A stretch of DNA of 64,000 nt. Source: Salticus scenicus. Taxonomy: Eukaryota; Arthropoda; Arachnida; Araneae; Salticidae. The notes under the pieces were generated by a model that was not told where the DNA came from, ran no database searches, and saw only the letters and a list, made by a program, of their open reading frames with translations. This document shows, piece after piece, positions 53,616-64,000 of this stretch. The position numbers were made by a program, and so were the translations under genes. Each line of letters begins with the position of its first letter. Positions within the stretch are counted from its first letter, which is position 1. The DNA lies in NCBI GenBank assembly GCA_963930645.1, contig CAWVNO010001198.1:2155721-2219720 (forward strand), written 5' to 3'.

Positions 53616-54152
53616 ACTGCCATGTTAAAAAATTCGTAAATTTCCAATAACTTGCGAAATTTCCAAAGTAGCATATTTATAGTTACTGATGTTCATTCCG
53701 GCATCAAAACTGATATTTTAAAACTGGTCTGACACTTTTACAGTAAAAAGTTTCCATTAAATGCACGTTTAAGTGAATTTTTGTCCTATTCTCCCATGTT
53801 AAGAAAATCGTAAATTTCCAATAACTTACGAAGTTTTTAAATTCGAATGTTGCAAATGAATAGGTTCTTGCCAGTGTCGAAAGTAATATTTTAAAACTGA
53901 TCTGACCTCTCTGCGATCATTTGTTCGTGAGATATCGTGTTAACAGACTAACAAACTAACGGAGTAACACACTAACGGACTGACATACTAACGGACTGAC
54001 ACACTAACAGACACCCTACAGACAGACACCATAGAAATTTTGTCATTTTCGGATTCCTCACACCTGAAAACGTGTAAAAAAGTCAAAAAACCGAGGTCGA
54101 AAATTTTCACGATTACCTAAGTTCCCCATACCTATAGTATGATGGGGAACTA
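53616..54152 (+). repeat. Host repeat element, right part
   Basis: Resumes the ~175-bp tandem repeat (GCCATGTTAAAAAATTCGTA, TTTCCAATAACTTGCGAAAT) for about two units. A short array of ACTAACGGACTGACA-like 13-14-mers follows (53945-54025), then GTCGAAAATTTTCACGATTA, and the end TATGATGGGGAACT. The last 120 bp resemble the arm of the 2034-3729 element in inverse. Confidence 0.65.
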
Positions 54153-55075
54153 AAATAATAATAATAAAGAAAGAGGATAAAAAAAATAATTGATACTAAA
54201 TATTTTTTTTTTCACAAGAATAATAAAAAATACATAAACAAATTAATGACTACAATAAAACACTTCACTGAACTTCAGTTCCTATCACAACCACAACTGA
54301 GTGAATTTGAAGTTCAAATGACAAAACGAAGTAAAAACAATTAAATACCCCAAAATAAAATATGACATTAAAAGCAACCAGATTTTAAATGTCTTTTATT
54401 TTGCACAGAAAAAAAATTATTAATTAACTTTTTTCTTTTCTCACTTAACTTGGATTAATATTGAGTTAAGCAATTTCAAAATTTCAAAACAAATAGAAAC
54501 AAAAATCCCATTTACTTTTGATTCCTAAGCCTTTCGTTAAAGATTTTTCTTCTTTTAACTACAAAAGAAAACACAGAACCATTGAAAATCTAAAAGAAAA
54601 AATCTTTCCTATGACCAGTTAACACCTGTAAGAAAGTTACCCCAAATATAGCTATTCCCCTACAACTAAGACCTCCCTGATACTTAAAAAGAAAAACGAA
54701 AGGGACTTACCACTCGTAGTTCTGAGACATCTGCTATTGGGCTGGTAATCCTCTTGTTACGGAGTCTCTGATCATCAAAGGCTTGGGCCGTGTCTAATTC
54801 ACTCTAGACACACATCCAGCAGGCTGCCACCACTTTAAATGCTCAGCTGTGATATAGTCAGTAGTACGTGCCGATGACATTATCACCGTTGTTATACGTC
54901 AAAAATATTATTCTAGTAAAACTAAAAAACACAAATATTATTGTGCAAAACTTAACGAAACTTTAATAAAACTACTTTTAACATCCTGCTTTACAGGTAA
55001 GAGAAATACAACATGCATCACAAAAATCTGTGAACTCTAGCATGTCAAAAATTTACAAAAAAAAAAAAAAAAAAA
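54153..55075. other. AT-rich region without gene
   Basis: No element that I recognise. 54600-54830 is somewhat less AT-rich but contains no open frame of significance. An A-run precedes the next repeat at 55058-55075. Confidence 0.4.
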
Positions 55076-55476
55076 ACATTTTGGAGAAAGACTTCTCTTT
55101 GCAGTCATCATCCAAATCTCCAGATTTATTATCTGAAATTTTTCAGTCCCTCCAAAAAATCTTGATGACATGGAAAAGGGGGGAAACCATTTCCCCACAC
55201 AACAACCACCAATCAGACAGTCTTTGGTCATGAGGAGTATCCAGGTTTACACCCAGGTCAACAGTTCATTGGGGTTTCAAGTGGCGTCAGAAAAGCGGGG
55301 TACCACCCTCGCTTGGGGTGCGCAGGCGGCAACATCAAAATCATCCGTGAAATTGCGGGAACTTTGACACTAGGAAGATGAAAAGCCGCCTGGTATGCCC
55401 GGTTTCTCGAGTCTGCAGACAATCTGGCACCATGGACCTCACGCAGTCAGTCGAGTACAATGGACACAACCTTGCC
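55076..55476 (+). repeat. Unknown ~400-bp dispersed repeat, copy 2
   Basis: Second copy of 30535-30940, interrupted at CTTGCC|TA by the element at 55479. After that element only TATGTCACA continues the match. It shares the leading poly-A and the phrases ATGAGGAGTATCCAGGTTTA and GCCGCCTGGTATGCCCGGTT. Confidence 0.6.
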
Positions 55477-55478
55477 TA

Positions 55479-56783
55479 GGGGAAGCCGGGGTAATAAGAG
55501 ACAGGGGTTATAAGAGACGCAGTCAAAAAACCACCAAAAAATATACTTAGACAACTTTAAAAATATGTAATATTAAGTATCATGTGTATTCTTTACTACA
55601 ATACACTTATTGAGAAGTTTATAACAAGTTTTGAATTCTTTTTATACGACGAAAGAAAACCTTCACTTTGAACTTACCCCGAAAGTTCGTGACTTTTTCT
55701 AAATTTTTCTTTATTATTTTTTTTTGTTGCTAAGATATTTGGGATTTATTAATGTGTAACCTTTTGACCAAGACTATGACTTTGACGTATAATTTTTTAA
55801 AACCTTGAAAGCATTCTTTATTTACATTTTCTAGGCATGTTTCTTATTACCCCATTTTTATTTTTTGTGGGGGTAATAAGAGACATGAGTCTCTTATTAC
55901 CCCCACTGTTAATTACTGTGCCCCCCCCCCACCCCTCATTGTAGTTTCTGTTAATTGTGCCTGACTAGTTTACGAAGAGTTTACCAAGTGTTAGGCCCAG
56001 TCTAAGTTTACCAAGAGAACATTTTTTTTTTCACTTTAAATCAAAAAGCAGTTTTACTGATTTGGCTAGACCATATTTAGTTGTTATGATTATGTAAATT
56101 TATGTTTAGAACGTGTATAAGTTAGTATTTAATCATTAATACTTCATTACATAATAAATAAGTTCATTTATAATTACTAGAAACATCTTTTATAACATTT
56201 TGTTCGCTTGTATACACGTCAAAGATACGTCTTTTTTGCCTACACTTTAGAAAATGGGTAAAATATTTTCTGCCCATTTTAAAAATTATATTGATGTTTT
56301 TGGTTAATCCCTATGTTATGTTGATTATGTAGAACTATCATTAAGTACAACATTATATTATTTAGGACCTAATATTAAAATAAATGAATTTCACAAACAC
56401 ATTTATGACAGTTAATTTTCGAGAAAACATATTTTTTGGATGGATGTAAATAATAAAAATTAAAAACTATTGGCTAATTCAGAATTGTTTCCAGAAGTCT
56501 TTTATTATCCCACATGATTTTACATTGTTATATATGGACAGTTACAAGCCTGGTCTCTTATTACCCCACGTGGGGTTATTAGAGACAAGGATTTAATGAA
56601 AATTTAAAAAACAAAATTAACAAAAAATTTAAGTTCAAAAATCACCTAAAAAATCACGAGGAGTCCATTTAATGAAATTAATACGAGATATTTATTTCAA
56701 GTTATTTAGATTAATAGTATAGATTTTATTAATATTTTTTGTCTCTTATTACCCCTTTTGTCTCTTATTACCCCGGCTTCTCC
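55479..56783. mobile_element. 1.3-kb TA-flanked transposon with GTCTCTTATTACCCC motifs
   Basis: The left end GGGGAAGCCGGGGTAATAAG and the right end CTTATTACCCCGGCTTCTCC are inverted repeats of about 24 bp with one mismatch. TA flanks both sides (55477-55478, 56784-56785). Copy 1 of the surrounding repeat shows the uninterrupted site CTTGACTATGTCACA at 30929. The core motif GGGGTAATAAGAGAC appears twice at each end. Inside, it forms two palindromic pairs, at about 55868-55906 and 56549-56583. No transposase ORF. Probably a Tc1/mariner/pogo-type non-autonomous element. Confidence 0.85.
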
Positions 56784-56785
56784 TA

Positions 56786-57240
56786 TGTCACAATATCTCG
56801 GATAGGGATATATCGTTTCGACTAACATCAAATTGCTTTCCTAGTAAACACAGCTTCTCATTGTAGATAGTATGTATATTGAATGTATCGCTATATCATC
56901 GGTTGATGAAGTTGGTCTGAGGTTGATGAAGACAGTGTTTTCTTCTAGAAGAGTAGAACGAAATATTGGTAATTAAAGGAATGTATTTCCGCTTATTCGC
57001 GCGATAATCAAAGCAGATGGCTTTCAATAAATAATGGTTTATTTTTTTATAATACAGTGGACTTTTTAAAGCAGTGATATTTTAGATTTGAGGTTTCACA
57101 GGAATAAAGGAAGAGGAAGAATATGCATTGTAAGAGAGATCTTTTGGGGTGGGGTTATATTTTTTTATTTTATCAGTGAGTGATGGGAGAAAAATAAGAG
57201 AATGGGTATTAGTATAAGATATTGCACGCTCTTTTTGTTC
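56786..57240. other. Region without gene
   Basis: Starts ACAATATCTCGGATAGGGAT. About 56860-56990 holds TTGATGAAGTTGGTCTGAGG with an imperfect repeat. Nothing assigned. Confidence 0.4.
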
Positions 57241-57343
57241 GGGTTTCGTTTTCTGATCGTGGTTCGTTCGCTCGGGTTTCATTCGGGTTTCGTTCGCTGA
57301 TCGTGGTTCGTTCGCTCGGGTTTCATTCGGGTTTTGTTCGTGA
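57241..57343 (-). repeat. 44-bp minisatellite, 2.3 copies
   Basis: Unit GATCGTGGTTCGTTCGCTCG followed by GGTTTCATTCGGGTTTCGTTCGCT. The N/E/R/P-rich minus-strand ORF at 57082-57393 is a translation of this repeat and has no homology that I recognise. Confidence 0.8.
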
Positions 57344-57901
57344 TGCGTGCTAGCGCGGAAACATAATTCTATTAATCCGTGGTTGGCGTTCAACGTTACT
57401 TATCGGCATATCGATTGGTCGCGCAGTGCGCACTAGATAATATCGTTAAAGGGATATATCGGCAGAGCAAGATTTTAAATATTGTTATCGGGATATTTAG
57501 AAAATATCGATACTTGGAGATATATTTATAAATTATCCAACCCTACCCAACATCCTCAGCGTTTTAATTAGAGATGGGAATATTCGAATGATTTTGATAA
57601 TCGAGTAATTTGCTTTCGAATGATTTTACAATCGATTATTGATGACGTAAGCGTAGAATAAGCGTTTTGTAATTAGTTTCGGTTTCTTCGTAGCTACCAG
57701 GTTGCTTTCTGTTTATACTTTGTTTTGTCACTCATTTCTATGAAATTTTAAGGTCTAATCTTTAACAATTGAGATTTATTTAACTTTTTACGTAGACTTT
57801 TTTCAAAAATGAAAGTATTTACTTGTAATAATTACTTTGTTTTCTCCCCCCTCTTTCTCTGTGTGTATACATATAGTGTATGTGTATGTAGTATGCATGT
57901 A
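57344..57901. other. Region with possible hAT-like end fragments
   Basis: No gene. The inverse of 57500-57546 begins TAGGGTTGGATAATTTATAA, and 57571 begins TAGAGATGGGAATATTCGAA. Both resemble the TAGNG starts common in hAT MITEs, but partner ends were not found. A Ca/TATA-like microsatellite precedes the Tc1 relic. Confidence 0.3.
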
Positions 57902-58136
57902 CACTGCATAAAAAAAGTAGACGGACACTTCTTTACAATTTTTTAAAACCCCGTCTTTGTTTAATAGGAAATGCCCATTAAAATTCTTTAACATGTTTAT
58001 ACTTATCAATCTTCCTATTTTTGACAGACAAATAAAAATATTCAATTATTTATAATTTTAATGTAGAGAAATGCAGAAAAGAGAAAAGATATACATTTGC
58101 ACAATATTTTTTTTTAAAAAAAGTAGACGGACACTG
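57902..58136 (+). repeat. Tc1-type IR/DR left end
   Basis: TA then CACTGCATAAAAAAAGTAGA, CGGACAC at 57902-57928. AAAAAAAGTAGACGGACACT recurs at about 58117-58136. Two direct repeats within a ~230-bp terminal region are the IR/DR arrangement of many Tc1-like elements, each repeat binding transposase. Confidence 0.75.
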
Positions 58137-58278
58137 GTCAAAAACTGCAATTATCTAAGTGGGGGTTTCTTGCGGAATACCAGTTTTGCATGTACATGCA
58201 CATTTGGCATTTTACCAATTGTTAACGTGCTTGACAAGATGGTTTTACGTAGTTAAATTTCTTGGAGATGAATGCGCC

Positions 58279-58815
58279 ATGCCACGAGGAATTCCTCTAA
58301 CTGATTACGGAAAAGGACAGATTATAGAGCTGAAAAATGTTAATAAAGGAATCAGAGAAATTAGTAGGCTACTTCTAATAAGCAAAAGTAGCATCAGCGA
58401 TTTCCTACGTGCTTCTGAAGCCTATGGCGTAAGGAAAAAGAGTGGCCGGCCAAAGAAACTTTCGCTATGAGACCAAAGAAAAATTTTTACTGAGCTGAAA
58501 AAATCTGGAGCATCAATTGTCAGAGTTCGAATAAGCACAGGAATTACTACCGTAACTTCTCAGACAATTTATAACTACATTAAGCACTCAGAGCTCTTTC
58601 AATATAAGAAGAGAAAACATCATCCATGCTGGAAGGATCACCACGTGACGTTACAGTGGGCTCCGCCTACAGTGGGCTCAAAACCATATGTCTGGGACTA
58701 CAGAATGGATATCTGTAGTCTTTCAGATGAGAAAAAAATTAATTTAGACGGCCCAGATGGATACCGCTTACCTGAAAAGAAAAAGCAAAGAGAGGAAATT
58801 TCGTGGGTTTTGTAA
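58279..58815 (+). pseudogene. Tc1-like transposase, one nonsense codon and truncated
   Basis: The ATG at 58279 begins MPRGIPLTDYGKGQIIELKN, the paired-like helix-turn-helix DNA-binding domain. The GRPKK hook-like motif lies near residue 60 (KKSGRPKKLSL). A TGA at 58468 then stands where arginine is expected (CGA to TGA, a CpG transition). The same frame continues DQRKIFTELKKSGASIVRVR, then a second HTH, to SLSDEKKINLDGPDGYRLP with the first catalytic aspartate. It ends at TAA 58813 in unrelated sequence. The remaining DDE residues and the right TIR are missing. About 179 codons of roughly 340 survive. Confidence 0.87.
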
Positions 58816-59344
58816 AGCGATCGCTGCCGATCTGTTGGAAATATCGAAAATACACCTGTACCACGAGAAAGAGCATTTATTACCGATTCTTACGGTACAA
58901 TTTTTTTTTTAAATACGGATTTTTATAATTTTTAAAAAAGTTTTAAAAAGGGTCGAAAATTTCTCTTTTTCGCGATCGTCTTTTTTGAAACGCCCTGTAC
59001 GACCGAGTAACTCTTCCATTTCTTAACAACTGGTATATAAGGAAAGGCCATTTAATCCTCTTTCGAACAATATAAACATTTTTACAAAATACGGATTAGC
59101 GATCCATATTTTTAGATTTAACGAAACATCGATTTTTTTCACAAAACATTTTATAACTCAAAAGCGTTTAGAGATAAATCATTTCTCTCTTTTTTTTTTT
59201 TTTTTTTTTTTGTATATAGATCTCGCTTAAACATTTGAATTCCCAAAAGATTGAGAGAAAATTTCAAAAACTGAATGAGTTAAATTTTTTTTAATTTTAG
59301 CCATTAAAGCATTGGAAATAGCGCATTTCATTCCAGATTGAATT
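58816..59344. other. AT-rich region without gene
   Basis: A poly-T run of about 22 nt lies near 59190-59212. TTTTTTGAAACGCCCTGTAC near 58980 hints at another TE end (CCCTGTA), but no partner was found. Confidence 0.4.
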
Positions 59345-59639
59345 CCGTCAAATGAAGCAGCTGTCGGTTTTCATCACTATGGCAACCTGTTCAGAGAGAG
59401 CATTTCTCGAGCTCGACGGAAGCGAAAAAAAAAAAAAAAAAAAAGCAATAAACATCTGGTATTTAACGAAATCACGTGTTTTTGGTACTGCGATTAAAAA
59501 TTGCAATATTCTAATACGCGTATTTCAATTTCTAATTACGATTAATTTATTTTTTATACATCATTCGAAAGATTTATTTTTTATACATCATTCGAAAGAT
59601 CATTTTAAAGATTTTTTATATTATTCAAAGTTTTCAACA

Positions 59640-60700
59640 GGTTTACACGTTTTGAGGTGTCCTGAATTAGTTTCCTTTTCTATCTCAGCTACTAATTAAG
59701 ATAATTTCATAAGTAATACATCATTAGAAAGCTTTTTTGAATTGGAATCAACAGTGGAATACAGAAATTTGTACCGCCAGATGGCGCTGTAATATTTTCA
59801 AATTTCAATATTTCAATTTCTAATTATGATTAAATTATTTTTAATACATCATTCGAAAGATATTTTAAAGTTCTTTTAAATTATCGAAAGTTTTCACCAG
59901 ATTTACACGTTTTGAGGTGTCCTGATTACGTTATCTTTTGCATCTTTTAAAATTTCAATTTCTAATTACAATTAAATTATTTTTAAGACATCATTTGAAA
60001 GATATTTTAATGTTTTTTATATTATCGAAAGTTTTCACCTGATTTACACGTTTTGAGGTCTCCTGATTAGGTTTTCTTTTGCCTCTCAGCTAATTGGGTT
60101 AGACCATTCCAAATTGGTATACGTAGATTAATTAGGAGGAGCTGAAAGGGTGGGGAAGAAATAGTTGTATACCGCTCGCGATATTTCACCCGATTTACAC
60201 GTTTTGAGGGCTCCTGATTAGGTTTTTTTTTTGTATCTCAGCTACTAATTAAAATAATTTCATAAGTAATACATCATTAGAACGCTTTTTTCATTTGGAA
60301 TCGAACAGTGGAATACAGAAATTCGTACCGCCAGATGGCGCTTTAATACTTTCAAATTTCAATATTTCAATTTCTAATTATGATTAAATTATTTTTAATA
60401 CATCATTCGAAAGATATTTTAAAGTTCTTTTAAATTATGGAAAGTTTTCACCAGATTTACACGTTTTGAGGTGTCCTGAATCAGTTTTCTTTTATGGCGC
60501 TGTAATATTTTCAAATTTCAATATTTCAATTTCTAATTATGATTAAATTATTTTTAATACATCATTCGAAAGATATTTTAAAGTTCTTTTAAATTATCGA
60601 AAGTTTTCACCACATTTACACGTTTTGAGGTTTCCTGATTACGTTTTCTTTTGCATCTCAGACAAATGAGTTAGATCGTTCAAAATTGGTATACGTAGGT
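59640..60700 (+). repeat. AT-rich two-type repeat block
   Basis: Six occurrences of ATTTACACGTTTTGAGGTGT spaced 139-265 bp, with TAATACATCATTCGAAAGAT and CTAATTATGATTAAATTATT between them. The segment 59650-59930 is repeated at 60195-60480. Two of the units carry CCGCCAGATGGCGCT (59774, 60328). Confidence 0.75.
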
Positions 60701-60734
60701 TAATTAAGAGAGCCTGAAAGGGTGGAGAAGAAAT

Positions 60735-61400
60735 AGGCGTGCACCGCGCGCGCATCCCTAACTTGTGCGCGCGCAGCTCGCACGGGACTGCGCTGCCGAA
60801 GGCAGTGGGGACCCGGCCCAACTTATTAACCGATGACAAATGATTTTTTTATTTTCTTTTCTTAAGAATAAAAATTTTATTTGAGAAGGAATATGTGCGC
60901 GCAGGGCGCGTATACCTTAACACGTGCGCGCGCAATGGTCTGCGCTGCCGAAGGCAGTGGGGATCCAGTGTGTGTTTTTACACGATCAGAAATGATTTTT
61001 TTTTAGGGGGCAAGAAGTGTCAGGGAAGGAATACGCGCGCGCGGTGCGTGTATCCTTTAACTTGTGCGCGCGCAGCGCGCACGGGACTGCACTGCCGAAG
61101 GCAGTGGGGACCCGGTCCGAATTTGTACCCGATGAGAAAGAATTTTTTTAATTTACTTAAGAATAAAAATTTGACTTGAGAAGGAATATGTGCGCGCAGC
61201 GCACGTATACCTTCTTACGTGCGCCCGCAGCGCGCATGGGTCTGCGCTGCCGAAGGCAGTGAGGACCCGGTGTGAGTTTTTACTCTATCAGAAATGATTT
61301 TTTTAGGGGGCACGAAAGGTCAGGGAAGGAATACTTCGCGCAGCGCGCACGGGACTGCGATGCCGAAGGCAGTGGGGACCCGGGCCGACTTTTTACCCAA
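60735..61400 (+). repeat. GC-rich tandem repeat with CTGCCGAAGGCAG palindrome, copy 2
   Basis: Five palindrome-bearing units near 60794, 60943, 61092, 61243 and 61357 (spacing 149, 149, 151, 114). Sequence and order match 690-1400. ORFs here are artefacts of GC-rich repeats. Confidence 0.8.
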
Positions 61401-61574
61401 TCAGAAATGATTTTTTTAAAACTTTCTTTTCTTAACACTAAAAGTTTCTGTTAGTGATTCATTAATTATAGTGATTGAGAGATTTTGAGAATTAAGTCAT
61501 TATAGTGATTCATTTAAAAATAATGACCCGCTAGCGGGCGAAGCTCGCTAGTTAGTATAATATTTGTACTAGCA

Positions 61575-61700
61575 GAAAACGTATTACTACTTGTTTGCAG
61601 AACTCGTGCCTACTTTGTTCGACTAACAAAGGGTCGTGGTTTTTATTATTATTTATTATTATTTTTCGATCTAACACAGTTATTGCCAGTTTTTTTTTTT
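61575..61700 (+). repeat. Relic of MITE family P
   Basis: ACTCGTGCCTACTTTGTTCG, ACAAAGGGTCGTG and CGATCTAACACAGTTATTGC correspond to one arm of the palindromic MITE at 4255-4512, with an AT-rich expansion (ATT)n inside and a poly-T at the end. The other arm is missing. Confidence 0.55.
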
Positions 61701-62883
61701 TTTTTTTTTTTTTTTCATTTTAAACTATTTAAATGGCAACCTTACATGAAATTCATTCATTTCATTTTTTTGCAATTACCTATTTTTTTTAAGTTATGCT
61801 TTTAGCACACATGTATACAGATTAAACATTTTAAAAAATTGATTTTCATATCCATGAGGCCACAAAACGCGACATTATACAAAAACAGAGCTAAAAATTG
61901 AATTAAAAAAAATATATATTTTGTCTATCGTATTAGTATGACCAATTAATTTTTATTCCTGAGCAGTTTTTGTCGACATTGCAAAATGTAGTAAAACATC
62001 TACATGAATTACATTCAACAGAATAAACAGTTTCGCTTAATTTGTAGTAGCCTTTTATATTGTCGTAAAGTTATATACATAGTCCATTGTGTAATGTCCT
62101 ACATGAAAATAATATGTATTAATTATTAGAATTTCAAATTATAGCCCCAGTGTATCCAAATGCTTTTGAGTAGCTCTCGAAACGAGTGATCGATGATTTT
62201 CATACCATATTCTGCAAAAAATGGGATTTTATTTACATAAAGAAAAAAGAAAGTATGCTCATGTGATTTTGTTAATCGCAAAATATAGATGTTAAATTGC
62301 AACTACTAGAAATTTTACCCATATAAGCAAAATGTATTTGAAATTTGAATTATTTTGATTGTCCCTGTGCACGAACCATTTGTTCGACCACAACAAAAAG
62401 TTTAGTATAGATAGCATCTCTATATAATACAGATTTAGAAAAGAAAAAAAAATTGACTTCCTGCTACTTTTTTTTCTTGAGGTATACTACTAATAAACAC
62501 ACAGACCAACTGCAAAAAAACTTATTTTTGGATTCATTGAGCCTTAAAACGCGTAAATATAACAAAAACTCACTTTCGAAAATTTGACCGCAAAATAATA
62601 CATTCTCTACTATATATAGGAACCAGAAAGTTTGAAAATTGAGCATTAATATCATTAGTATAAAGCTAAATTTATTTTATTATTTTATGTAGTAAATTCC
62701 CAATTTTGTTTATTTTTTGTTTATTTGTGAGTATATGCGTGTGTGTGTCTTATATCACAATAAATTGGAATTAATGTAAAATATTCTTATTTATGTATTC
62801 CAATAAAACTACATTTATTATTTGAAAACATTTGAATCCTGAAATTTTTCATATAAACTTGAAAAATTCATGTATTCATATAC

Positions 62884-62929
<46 letters not shown>

Positions 62930-63218
62930 AATAAATAAATAAAAATAAAAAAGACCGTAATATAATGTAAAAATTATGAGTACTCCCTTTTTTTCCTTAA
63001 AAGAACAAAATTTTTAGTATTTTTTAAAGTATTTTTATGAATAGAAACATTACTAAATCTAAATAACGCGTATTTTGAAAAACAATAGTTCACAAACTAC
63101 ATATAACGTGTGAAAAGCAAGCATTCAAAGAATGGCCACTTTGAATTGCAGCCGAACCACCAAACGAATTATTCATTTGTTATAAACAAGAAATAAATCG
63201 CTGCAAATAATCGGAATA
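61701..63218. other. AT-rich region without gene
   Basis: 62350-62640 is a copy of the repeat also at 30320-30500 (TTGTCCCTGTGCACGAACCA, TTCTTGAGGTATACTACTAA), ending like the arm of the 2034 element. No gene. Confidence 0.45.
62884..62925. repeat. (TA)n microsatellite
   Basis: About 20 TA units followed by AAAT repeats. Confidence 0.9.
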
Positions 63219-63382
63219 CTAGCGGGTCAGTATTTTCAAATGAATCACTATAATTAATGAATCACTAACAGTAACTTTTAGTGTTAAGAAAAGAAAAGAA
63301 AAAAAAATCTGATCGGGTGAAAAGTCGCCCCGAGTCTCCACTGCCTTCGGCAGCGTATTCCTTCCCTGACCCTTCGTGCCCC

Positions 63383-63418
<36 letters not shown>

Positions 63419-63475
63419 TTCTCATCGGGTAAAAACTCACACCGGGTCCCCACTACCTTCGGATGAAAATGATTC
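63219..63475 (-). mobile_element. Helitron family A, copy 3 (3' end, minus strand)
   Basis: On the minus strand it ends ATTTGAAAATACTGACCCGC then TAG, with host T next. Compared with copies 1 and 2, the final palindrome CGGGCGAAGCTCGCTAG is missing, so the element stops at the first CTAG. Further in are TGCCGAAGGCAGTGGAG and a 35-nt A-run on the plus strand (63385-63414). The left part is truncated near 63475. Confidence 0.65.
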
Positions 63476-63529
63476 ATCCTTTTTTAGAAAATATATCTAT
63501 CTATCTGTGATGTTTATGATATGACAGCA

Positions 63530-64000
63530 AACATTGTATCTAGAGAATCAAAACACGAAGTTTTAACGACGTATTTTTAACGTTATTTGGTTAGACCATG
63601 ACTTAAATTGGTGTTGATTTGCTTTGAAACATATCACCTTATAGGTGGCGCTGTTAGGCTGCAATTTTCTTTATTTAAAGGAAGGCTATATTCAGCTTCT
63701 ATGGTATATAAGCGTAACAAACTTGGTATATGAGATAAATATTATGTCAAACTGTACTGATTCAATTTGTGTGCATATCGGCCGCTAGGAGGCGATGCTG
63801 TGCTGAAATTTAATTCCGTTTATGGGAGGGCAATATCTCAGTTTCTATGACATTCAAATGCACCAAATTTCGTATGTGAGATGAATTAAATGAAAAACTA
63901 TGTTGATTCAGTATAGGTGCTTATCACTGCAGATGGCGCCACTATACTGCAATTTAATTTCGTTTACAGAAGGGCTATATCTCATTTTCTATATTACATA
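63530..64000 (+). repeat. Satellite-like tandem repeat, ~143 bp unit, runs off window
   Basis: Unit starts near 63660, 63803 and 63949 share TGCAATTTAATTTCGTTTA, GGGCTATATCTCA, TTTCTATGACAT and a GGTGGCGCTG / GATGGCGCC box. Two full units and two partial ones are visible; the array continues beyond 64000. Related diverged arrays lie at 5270-5720 and 8280-8880. Confidence 0.7.

Larger units (their letters stand above)
59345..61551 (+). mobile_element. Helitron family A, copy 2
   Basis: The 3' end GACCCGCTAGCGGGCGAAGC, then TCGCTAG, is followed by host T at 61552. The right part repeats the GC-rich array of copy 1 (60735-61400). The left part is a different AT-rich repeat block (59640-60700). 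The left border is approximate and the TC start was not found. No Rep/helicase. Confidence 0.65.

Noticed and set aside
33961..54152. One giant DNA transposon bounded by AGTTCCCCATCATA inverted ends carrying the BEL array as cargo
   Set aside because: The BEL array has its own LTRs and 5-bp target duplication inside a tandem repeat, so it is a later insertion. The 14-bp ends belong to a small older repeat without visible target duplication.
57082..57393. 103-residue minus-strand ORF rich in N, E, R and P
   Set aside because: Consists mostly of the 44-bp minisatellite translated; no start context or homology that I recognise.
60895..61179. ORFs in the GC-rich tandem array (also 1196-1420)
   Set aside because: Low stop density in GC-rich repeats; the reading frame is not conserved between units.

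Overview
The window is eukaryotic intergenic DNA: AT-rich, rich in homopolymer runs and microsatellites, and almost entirely built of transposable elements in many stages of decay. I find no convincing host gene, rRNA or tRNA gene. BEL/Pao and Gypsy retrotransposons, mariner/Tc1 remnants, tRNA-headed SINE-like repeats and many Helitron ends starting TCTATATATA point to an arthropod. An arachnid, probably a spider, is my best guess from general resemblance and is not proven here.

Layout. 1-6.2 kb: SINE-like pieces, the 3' part of a Helitron with GC-rich tandem repeats, a 1.7-kb element with long inverted ends, and a palindromic MITE. 6.25-18.97 kb: a decayed Gypsy element with 632-bp LTRs and a tRNA-Leu-type primer site. 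Its gag is split by a 6.2-kb element whose ends are packed with AACGTTC motifs; that element carries a SINE, a MITE and a nested palindrome. 19-30 kb: Helitrons of several families, a mariner remnant, a long-TIR transposon with an 8-bp target duplication, and a truncated LINE. 31.4-33.9 kb (minus): a Gypsy-like gag-PR-IN relic lacking RT. 34.7-53.6 kb: a BEL/Pao element present as LTR-internal-LTR-internal-LTR between a single 5-bp target duplication. Each 9.24-kb unit holds the same 4.1-kb Helitron in gag. That Helitron holds a MITE and a long-TIR transposon, which in turn carries a higher-order minisatellite and a fragment of a Helitron Rep domain. 55-57 kb: a TA-inserting element with repeated GTCTCTTATTACCCC motifs, sitting in a second copy of a ~400-bp unknown repeat. 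57.9-58.8 kb: a Tc1 pseudogene. 59.3-64 kb: a second and third copy of the first Helitron family and a ~143-bp satellite-like repeat.

How the parts relate. Many insertions can be read exactly because the window also holds a related copy without the insertion. This gives target-site duplications and a relative order of events: the BEL element inserted, the Helitron entered gag, the MITE and TIR element entered the Helitron, and the whole unit was then tandemly duplicated. The two units differ at only a few positions by eye, so the duplication is either very recent or an assembly artefact; this is the first thing to test. No intact autonomous element is visible.
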